Of a stretch of 64,000 nucleotides of DNA, positions 56,467 to 64,000 are shown piece by piece. The notes beneath the pieces were generated by a model. The model saw only the letters and a program-made list of their open reading frames with translations. It searched no databases and was not told where the DNA came from. Each line of letters begins with the position of its first letter. The first letter of the stretch is position 1. Source of the DNA: Xestospongia bergquistia (lineage: Eukaryota; Porifera; Demospongiae; Haplosclerida; Petrosiidae); NCBI GenBank assembly GCA_963965975.1, contig OZ014414.1:8002230-8066229 (forward strand), in the 5' to 3' direction. Position numbers and translations under genes: made by a program.

Positions 56467-59352
56467 CTACAATATTAACACTTTCTTTTTCACTTCAAGG
56501 ACATTTTTACTCTTAGGATCTTTGTATAGAGCAACCATCTGTTGTAAAATTTAGAGAATCAATCCCATTATGTATAGTATATAATGTGTACATATAGACT
56601 CACTTTAGGTATAAAGTTGAATCCAAGAAAAACACTGATGTTACTAAAGACAATGACAGACCAAATACTTCTATCCAAGTTCCTATTGTCGCTGACGACA
56701 GGTAATATAATACATGTAACAATCAATATAAATGTAGAACAGTACAATGTTATTGGTATATATTTTGAGTCATTAAAAACATCAATTTCCACATGTCTTG
56801 TTAGAAAGACTAACACCAATCCAATAATGTGGAGAATGAACTTATGAAGAACAGTGATGACTACATACAGTGGGTAATAAATACTGTTACCACAAATTGG
56901 TGCAATGTATGTTATCATCACTCCTTGTTCCTAGGATGTGTACATGTTTAGAACTGATTTTATACTATAACATTCAACTTACATTGAGATTTGATGCTGT
57001 ATACGTATCTTCAACTAACACTGTATCACCCTCTATAATGGCAGTAATGACCAAAGGAATTGATATTACCATATCCACAGCCAAAAAAGCAAGCACAATC
57101 AATACCATTTTCCAATCTTTAATTGCCTATTGATATATTTTCTCTTGTTATGTGGACATATGCTAATTCATGTATATTGTTTATATATCACATGATTACA
57201 ACCAAATGGAAATTGTATATCTATCAAAGATTAATATTGGCCATATCTATTATAAATGCATTATCTCAAATAATAAACCTACTTGTTTCTTTGCAGTATT
57301 GGTTTTTAAAATGTAGTACACCCTCAATGTTTTCACTATAACTACAGCAATACAAATGGTATATCCCCAACTAGCTGCCAGTCTTCGACTCTGACATATA
57401 CAAACAGAAAATTTTGGAAATATCATTTTATCTTACATTGCAAGCAAAAGCGTGTGTGACAATGGTACGTGCAACAATTGGAATGCAACTATAAACCAGT
57501 ACAATAGCACCACAGATCATAATATAATTTAAATTGGGACTAGTGAGTTTCACGAGTCTGTGATAAAGAAAAAGCAATAGCTGTCTGTGTATATAGTAGA
57601 TTAACGAACTTTCTATTTCTGTAGATTATATTGAAACATAAACAGATAATCACAAAGATCAGTAAAAGTCCCATTAGTATACTTGCAAATGCAACCACCC
57701 ATGGAAGTAATGTACTAACTATCATAATTGGACAACCATCTGGTGGTATGCCATCTAAAAACAATATTAATTTTATGCTTATAAAACGTATATGTTACCT
57801 GGCCAGACAGTAAGATTAGAGTTGGCTATATATGTACTTAAATTTACTTTACCCACTGGTATTAGTTTCAGAGTGTCAGACTGTTGATATTGAAGTACAA
57901 GTGTAGTCTTACTTCTTCTAATGCCATTTTCATTTAATTTTAAATACCCCTAAAAGATTAATATTATTTTATTATTTTATAAAGTCACTTGGACACATAC
58001 AGTTTTTCCAATGAAAGATGTATTTGTGATGAAAGTTTGAATTGGCACTGTTTTGTATAATTTACTTATAGAAGATAGCCTATCATATGATAGATTATGA
58101 AAACTGAGATAGTTGTCTAAAGCTAGTGTAAGCAAAGTTATAGCATCTTGTAAATAGTCAGATGTTTGATACACATCAACTGGAAAGATCTATAAATAAT
58201 GTATATGACAAATAGTTGATGAGATTGTTTATACTGACTTCTTCATTGTTATCAATATCAGGATATGGTAGTAGCACTAATGCTCTGTTTAATACTATAG
58301 TTACACTAGATAATGAACAATTGATCTGATATAGGTACTCCTCATACTTCAGCCACCACTGATGGGGATACAAGTCAAGTAGTATCCATTCATAATTAGG
58401 ATAATAATGACTATTTGAGTAAGCCTAAGACAAAGAATTATAGGAGCAAACATAATTAAAGATATCCAGTACTTTACACAAAAACTTCAGTGATTCTTTT
58501 TCTCTAGTGTTAAGAACAATAATATGAGGTCGAGTACTCTAATGCAACAAAATTGAAATATGTATAACTATTAGATAGTATAGTTACTTACAAATGCTTC
58601 TTCTAGTACTTTGTTTAATTCCATCCTTTCATCAAACACGACAGCATTTACAGTAATATCTATAATATTACTTTCATGAAGAATATGAACATATCACTAA
58701 AGAAATGTAAGGCCAACACTAGTACTAATTGACTTGTATGTACCATCATCTTACTTCAATATATTGGTCAAGCATTTCACTAATGAATGTTATTTCAGAC
58801 CATCCATAGTATTGTATCACAGTAACTATAGCCAATGCTATATGATCATCAGATGGAACTGTTCTGTACCAAAATGGGTACAGAGAGTGGCTTGAGAAAA
58901 TACTCAATGCAGTAGAGGCTGATATCTGACATTGAATAATATATAAGATAATATACTATGATACTTACTAGTGGTATATTTAGATAGCTACAGAGGTAAC
59001 TTATCCCTTCAGTTACTAATGGACACCCAGCATCAAAGATAGCCATAGTCAAAGATGAATTATTCACTTCTAATTTATTATTAAGTAAATCAAGAGCTGT
59101 GTTTACTTGACACTAGAGAAGAGGAGAATATAAATTGTGAATAATAAAACATAGAATAGGCACTTTAGTTTGCAGTATACTGTAATAATTAAGTTGGTTG
59201 TCTGTGCTCTCAATATTTTGCAATGCATCATCAACAGCAGTTGTTATTGTGTCTACTTTGTCATCAACAAGTACAATGAAAGAGACGTCTGAAGAGACAA
59301 GACTCAAGTATAAGTAGATCAACTCTATTGTAATCATCATCACTAAGTTCAT
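56467..59352 (-). CDS. GABA-B-like class C GPCR, 14 exons (705 aa), one in-frame TGA
   Basis: Exons, high to low: 59352-59164, 59112-58969, 58925-58755, 58696-58592, 58538-58473, 58424-58239, 58189-58001, 57949-57799, 57754-57610, 57557-57437, 57390-57283, 57126-56983, 56930-56604, 56538-56467. The N-terminus has a signal peptide and a periplasmic-binding-like ectodomain: AIFDAGCPLVTEG, YPFWYRTVPSDD, RPHIIVLNTREK, NYEWILLDLYPHQWW, FIGKT|GYLKLNENG. Seven membrane segments follow, with the class C/GABA-B marks LTSPNLNYI, VKTLRVYYIL, AIKDWKMVLI, TRHVEIDVFNDSKYI and FNFIPK. The F-N-D-S-K-Y motif is typical of GABA-B subunits. The tail is short, ending KKKVLIL. All phases agree, but exon 4 (105 nt) begins with TGA at 58696-58694. 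The ligand is unknown; sponges have an expanded set of such receptors. Confidence 0.85.
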
Positions 59353-59507
59353 TCCTTGTTACTTCAGGACACACTAAGTAAGCAATGTTGGCTTTATTGG
59401 AGTAATTTATATTATAGATAGGCATGACCAATCATAAAATTAAATTTTAATAACTAAATCACAATTATTTATCACAATACATTATTGTATCCATGTACTT
59501 AAAAATC
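59353..59507. other. 5' flank of the GPCR gene
   Basis: Short, AT-rich, no motif recognised; a foldback element begins at 59508. Confidence 0.35.
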
Positions 59508-59705
59508 AATATGTCATTTTAACGATTAATTTGTACTTTACATGGATGTATTACTATAGAATGTAGAATTACTCAATTTATAATATTTGTTAGTATGTAG
59601 AAGTCCAACATACCAACAATTACATAGTGAGCAGTTCACGAGAATTCTATATTCCATAGTAATCCATCCATGTAAGCTACAAATTAGTAGTTAAAATGAC
59701 ATATA
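59508..59705. mobile_element. Foldback MITE, copy i (198 bp)
   Basis: Terminal inverted repeats of about 50 bp, possibly 70 with gaps: left begins 'aatatgtcattttaac', right ends 'gttaaaatgacatata'. Both arms share TTTACATGGATG / GCTTACATGGATGG-type cores facing ATTACTAT. No ORF. The size and structure fit a non-autonomous DNA transposon. Confidence 0.8.
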
Positions 59706-59878
59706 ATTCTACAGTGTATGTTTGTATGTATGTACATAGTCCAATGTATGCTATATATATGAGCTAACAAAGTGCATACAAGCATACAAGTTCTAAAATA
59801 AAGACAGTACAATGTATTATATATGTATTATATTAAACAATAAAACAATCTATACAAACTGTAAAACCTGTAAATATT

Positions 59879-60052
59879 AATATGTCATTTTAATAACTAG
59901 TAGTTTACATTAATGAATTACTGTGGGATCTAAAATTCGTGTGAATTATATACTGACTGTATAATTTGTTACTTTGTAAGAGTACAACATATTAACAAAT
60001 TGTACAGTAACCCACCCATGTAAGCTACAAAGTAGTTGTCAAAAAACACATT
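59879..60052. mobile_element. Foldback MITE, copy ii
   Basis: Same family: left 'aatatgtcattttaataact', 'gaattactgtgggatc'; right 'acagtaacccacccatgtaa', 'gctacaaagtagttgtc'. It belongs to the large duplication shared with 62972-64000, so it is the direct parent or sister of copy iv. Confidence 0.75.
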
Positions 60053-60334
60053 AATTTTACAGTATGCATAGTTATATTATTCAAAATATAGTTATAGAAG
60101 TGACAAGTTATTTATTCTGGCATAAATGTATATATTATAACTACTTTGTAATCATATAGGGATAGTTTTAAAAATATGTAAATAATAAGTAATCTTGAGT
60201 TATTTGCAGCAACACAAAATCATGCAGTTAAATCTATTGTTATATGATATAACCTCATCATGAACTACCTATATAAATACTTATAATCTGTACTAATAAA
60301 AGTATATACCACATTTAACAATTGATATTAATGT

Positions 60335-61383
60335 TCATTCTACATTAATGGATTGAACATCATCCAATGGGTGAGCCAATTTCAGATCTTTCTTCTCTTT
60401 TTTAGACAACTTCTTAAAGTAGCACCAAGGTGTCATAGCTCCATATGTAAAAAGATCTGCTGTAAGAAACAAAACGAAATCTTCATTAGTTAAATGAAAG
60501 GTTTCAATATAATTTGGAGTATTGAGAACACGAATTGTTTTACTGAAATTATTGGACATTTGAAATTTTAGATAAAATCTCCAGATCACAATCATTAGTA
60601 TTAATAAACGTGGTAGGAATACCAGTATTATTTGCACCACTATTGTGAACACACATCTTTGTGACAAACACAATGTTTATTTGGAGGACATGGTACACAT
60701 CCAGTTTTATTGCCTTTAGATATCTTCAAGATTGTCCAAATTGCCAGCATTGTTACCATCCCTGCAACAGCTAACATTAGTAAAACAGTTTCTAAGCCAT
60801 TTACCAAATGAAACCCTAATTCAAAGCATTCTAAATCTGGTATTTGTCCACAATCTGCCACTTCATCATAAAGTGGTGTATCAGAATCATCATAATACAA
60901 GTAAGTATATACTTTATTTTCATAGACAAATGTCAGATTACTCTTGTAAATCTTCTCCACACTGACTGTATGATAGAAGCAATGAAGGTTTCCATTAGTT
61001 GGGCTACATTCAGATGTTTTTACAATCAAATAATCTTTGTAAAAAGCAACTACAGCATAACTGACTATAATATACAGGAGGAAGAACAAATAGTAGATAA
61101 AGTTTTTAGGAGCATAATAACCAAACATGGCAAATCGTGGTACTTGATCAGGATTGATCGACTTCTTTTTTTTTACCCTCAGGAATGAGAAAGCAATTTT
61201 TGTTGTTATAATGACTACTTTCTTAATCCAGTGTGTACAGCAAGATCTCTCATGTCTCTTCATACAGTAGATCCAAGGACTCATGAAGAGGAGAAAGAGA
61301 ATAAAAGAAATTGGTAGGAAGACCAAAACACAAAGTGGTGTTATGGAATACATAAAATAAAAGGCACCATAACTAACTGCCAT
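60335..61383 (-). pseudogene. Multipass membrane protein D, 1-nt frameshift
   Basis: ATG at 61383; the first part reads MAVSYGAFYFMYSITPLCVL, VPRFAMFGYYAPKNFIYYLF, a Cys-containing loop (KTSECSPTNGNLHCFYHT; VADCGQIPDLECFELGF) and CVPCPPNKHCVCHK. Near 60665 one base is missing relative to the copy at 63472-64000 (CACAAAGATG against CACCAAAGATG), and the frame jumps from 60640-61383 to 60335-60673. The second part reads RCVFTIVVQIILVFLPRLLI and ends LSKKEKKDLKLAHPLDDVQS then INVE. About six membrane segments in all. I do not recognise the family; it is distinct from proteins A-C. The start may lie in an earlier exon. The deletion is either a sequence error or a young null. Confidence 0.65.
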
Positions 61384-61424
61384 GATTACCTTGATTACAT
61401 GATTGTAAAGGAAATGTTGTTATT

Positions 61425-61945
61425 ATATAATATCAGATTATGCATTATGTAATACATAATTACATGTTGATTATATGCATACATGTAATGAACATGTTTT
61501 TGACGTCGTTTTAACAAAAGCATTTATTTAGTTTATTAACAATTGCAGCTGTTGTTTAACAAACCTATTGTGTAAGAAATAATCACAATAAATAATATTA
61601 TTATAGTCTATTTTGTATATAAAAATAAAGAAATTATACAAGCAACTTATAACATATTTTTATAATCTTGCATATGAGTATCAAAGTTCCCAGCTGTATA
61701 TATGTTAGTATAATATACATTACATGAGTATTTGAACCAGTACTATGTACATATATTATAGGTCTACCTCTCACCAGCAGAATCCAATCAAAAGAGTGAC
61801 ACATCTTTGCAGTTTATACATTGGGTTCCTCTACCAGTACCTGATAAACCGTTTACTAAGTTTAAAGGTAAGGTTTGCTAACATTATATTATTTACAGAT
61901 ATAATTATAAATACATGTGTTATAATAAGTATGTATGCACATAAT
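61425..61945. repeat. Segmental duplicate, unit 1 (matches 62387-62905)
   Basis: 'atcagattatg.attat', 'tacataattacatgtt', 'cccagctgtatatatgttag', 'ggttcctctaccagtacctg' and 'aagtttaaaggtaaggtttg' occur in the same order in both units. A short plus-strand frame in each (from about 61745 and 62696: HLCSLYIGFLYQYLIN) precedes a donor-like 'aaaggtaagg' and may be an exon or a relic. No partner exon was found. Confidence 0.75.
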
Positions 61946-62020
61946 TATATATACATTACATATATGTGTGTATGTGTATGTGTATATGTATATATATAGA
62001 GGGGTAGGATTGATGTTTAA

Positions 62021-62040
62021 GTTGGGGGGGGGGGGGGGGC
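62021..62040 (+). repeat. Poly-G tract (17-18 nt)
   Basis: Uninterrupted G run between the two segmental duplicates. It is absent from the second unit and may mark a rearrangement point. Confidence 0.7.
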
Positions 62041-62234
62041 TGACCTTATATTTAGTTGCGTTATTTTATTAAACATCAAAAAGATTAATTCATCTGTCGT
62101 TAAAGGAAACAAACTCTTTAGCTATTTCTAATAAGCTTATGTTATCAGTACAGTCCTTATGTGTATATAACAACATGACATGGTTTAGTTGTTCTTGGGT
62201 CATAGTACTTTGTAGGTAATTTTTTAGTCAGCGT

Positions 62235-62384
62235 ACTTTGTAGTTTACATGGATGAATTACTGTGGGATCTAAAATTCGTGTGAATTACTGACTATATAA
62301 TTTGTTACTTTGTAAGAGTACAAGCATATTAACAACATATTAACAAATTATACAGTAACCCACCCATGTAAGCTACAAAGTAGT
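62235..62384. mobile_element. Foldback MITE, copy iii
   Basis: 'actttgtagtttacatggat' at the left and 'ccatgtaagctacaaagt' at the right are inverted repeats of about 30 bp. It lies directly at the left border of duplicate unit 2 (62387). Confidence 0.75.
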
Positions 62385-62386
62385 TA

Positions 62387-62905
62387 TATCAGATTATGTA
62401 TTATAAAATACATAATTACATGTTAGTTACATGTATAGGTGTAACTAACATGTTTTTTGATGTCATTTTAACAAAGCATTTACTAAGTGTGAATGTTAAC
62501 AATTGTAACTATTGTTTAAACAAACCTATTGTATAAGAATATAATGACAATATTATTATAGTCTATTATGTATATATATATATATAAAGAAAGTAATCTA
62601 TAATATATTTTTATAATCTTACATATGAGTATCAAAGTTCCCAGCTGTATATATGTTAGTATAACATACATTACATGAGTATTTGAACCAGTACTATGTA
62701 CACATATTATAAGTCTACCTCTAACTATCTAAACCAGCAGAATCCAATCAAAAGAATGACACATCTTTGCAGTTTATACATTGGGTTCCTCTACCAGTAC
62801 CTGATAAATTGTTTACTAAGTTTAAAGGTAAGGTTTGTTAACGTTATATTATTTACAGATATAATTATACATACATGTGTTATAATATGCACATAATTAT
62901 GTATG
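62387..62905. repeat. Segmental duplicate, unit 2 (matches 61425-61945)
   Basis: Second copy of the unit described at 61425, with about 85-90 percent agreement by eye and a shorter TA-rich end. Confidence 0.75.
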
Positions 62906-62971
62906 TATGTATATATGTCATCTATATGTATATGTATATATATCTATATATATGTGTGTGTGTGTATATAG

Positions 62972-63471
62972 TAAACAATAAAATAATCTATACAAACTGC
63001 AAAACCTGTAAATATTAATATGTCATTTTAATAACTAATAGTTCACATGGATGAATTACTGTGGGATCTAAAATTCGTGTGAATTACTGACTGTATAATT
63101 TGTTACTTTGTAAGAGTACAGCATATTAACAAATTATACAGTAACCCACCCATGTAAGCTACAAAGCAGTTGTCAAAAAACACATTAATTTTACAGTATG
63201 CATAGTTATATTATTCAATGTATAGTTATAAGAGTGACAAGTCATTCATACTGGCATAAATTAATGTATACATTATTACTACTTTGTAATCATATAGGGA
63301 TAGTTTTAAAAATATGTAAATAATAAGTAATCTTGAGTTATTTGCAGCAACATAAAATCATGCAGTTAAATCTATTGTTATTGATGTAACCTCATCATGA
63401 ACTACCTATATAAATACTTATAATCTATACTAATAAAAGTATATACCACATTTAACAATTGATATTAATGT
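62972..63471. repeat. Tandem duplicate of 59836-60334 (3' flank of gene D)
   Basis: 'aaacaataaaa.aatctata' through 'ttaacaattgatattaatgt' matches the 3' flank of gene D almost base for base, including MITE copies ii and iv. With genes D and E it forms a duplicated segment of at least 1 kb that continues past the window edge. Confidence 0.85.
63017..63188. mobile_element. Foldback MITE, copy iv
   Basis: Duplicate of copy ii within the larger tandem duplication. The inverted arms are 'ttcacatggatgaattactg' and 'acagtaacccacccatgtaa'. Confidence 0.75.
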
Positions 63472-64000
63472 TCATTCTACATTAATGTATTGAACATCAT
63501 CCAAGGGGTGAGCTGATATCAGATCTTTCTTCTCTTTTTTAGACAGCTTCTTAAAGTAACACCAAGGTGTCATAGCTCCATATGTAAAAAGATCTGCTGC
63601 AAGAAACAAAACGAAATCTTCATTAGTTAAATGAAAGGTTTCAATATAACTTGGAGTATTGAGAACACGAATTGTTTTACTGAAGTTATTGGACATTTGA
63701 AAGTTTCTATATAGTCTCCAGATCACAATTGTTAGTACTAGTAAACGTGGTACGACAACCAGTATTACTTGAACAAGAATTGTGAACACACATCTTTGGT
63801 GACAAATAAAATTACTATTTGGAGGACACGGAACACATCCAGTTTTATTGCCTTTAGATAACTTCAAGATTGTCCAAATTGCCAGTGTTGTCACCATCCC
63901 TGCAACAGCTAATATTAGTAAAGCAGTTTCTATGCCATTTACTATATGAAACCCAAATTCAAAGCATTCTAAATCTGGTATTTGTCCGCAATCTGCTACT
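63472..64000 (-). CDS. Multipass membrane protein E, C-terminal part (cut by window edge)
   Basis: Open from the right edge to the stop at 63472: VADCGQIPDLECFEFGFHIV, NGIETALLILAVAGMVTTLA, GCVPCPPNSNFICHQRCVFT, ILVQVILVVVPRLLVLTIVI, then the cytoplasmic tail LSKKEKKDLISAHPLDDVQY then INVE. It is the undamaged tandem copy of D: membrane-spanning segments, a Cys-rich loop and a Lys-rich tail. The N-terminal half lies outside the window. Family not recognised. Confidence 0.75.
   Translation of the reverse strand, partial: VADCGQIPDLECFEFGFHIVNGIETALLILAVAGMVTTLAIWTILKLSKGNKTGCVPCPPNSNFICHQRCVFTILVQVILVVVPRLLVLTIVIWRLYRNFQMSNNFSKTIRVLNTPSYIETFHLTNEDFVLFLAADLFTYGAMTPWCYFKKLSKKEKKDLISAHPLDDVQYINVE

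Noticed and set aside
58694..58696. TGA in the GPCR as selenocysteine
   Set aside because: It sits exactly at an exon start, with no cysteine expected there and no SECIS-like element seen.
60732..61188. Plus-strand frames opposite gene D
   Set aside because: Antisense shadows of the membrane protein; no splice or domain support.

Overview
The window reads as nuclear DNA of an early-branching animal, most likely a demosponge (Amphimedon queenslandica or a close relative; my inference, no database search was possible). The reasons are AT-rich DNA with short GT-AG introns, a cluster of NACHT/LRR (NLR) immune genes with Death or CARD N-termini, a GABA-B-like class C GPCR, animal-type PhzF/PBLD genes, and tandemly duplicated multipass membrane proteins. 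Exon junctions were worked out by hand from splice-site sequence, phase and paralogue comparison.

Layout. 1-20 kb: an NLR cluster on the minus strand. One gene is intact (17282-19901, CARD-like/NACHT/LRR, 838 aa). Two related copies are broken (5044-9289 and about 10680-14331). Both broken copies begin with an exon that ends in a canonical 2A-like 'ribosome skipping' motif (GDVELNPGP) right after a hydrophobic segment. The copies are separated by three decayed blocks that carry LRR-tail relics (minus strand) and PDZ-like relics (plus strand), a Ty3/gypsy integrase relic, and a broken LRR gene (3020-3820).

20-39 kb: one five-exon gene (20150-38923, 487 aa) with a divergent homeodomain split by its first intron. 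Introns 1 and 2 are 7.6 and 8.9 kb and hold several minisatellites. The most striking is a 60-bp unit that looks like a complete 51-nt intron plus a 9-nt exon. It occurs in sense arrays just after exon 2 and in an antisense array just before exon 3.

39-56 kb: three paralogous multipass membrane protein genes. A (39766-42381) is intact, B (44831-47357) carries one nonsense codon, and C (53502-56186) is on the other strand. Two tandem PhzF/PBLD genes (48494-49859 and 50208-51898) lie between B and C. A and B with their 5' flanks are a segmental duplication, and a PhzF first-exon relic beside A shows that the duplicated unit was a divergent membrane-protein/PhzF pair.

56-64 kb: a 14-exon GABA-B-like receptor (56467-59352, 705 aa) with one suspicious TGA at an exon start, then two copies of another multipass membrane protein (one frameshifted, one cut by the window edge) inside a tandem duplication that also contains copies of a foldback MITE.

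Together the window shows an innate-immunity locus under birth-and-death turnover beside membrane receptors and a transcription-factor-like gene. No prokaryotic features, rRNA or CRISPR arrays were seen, and I could not identify any tRNA by eye.
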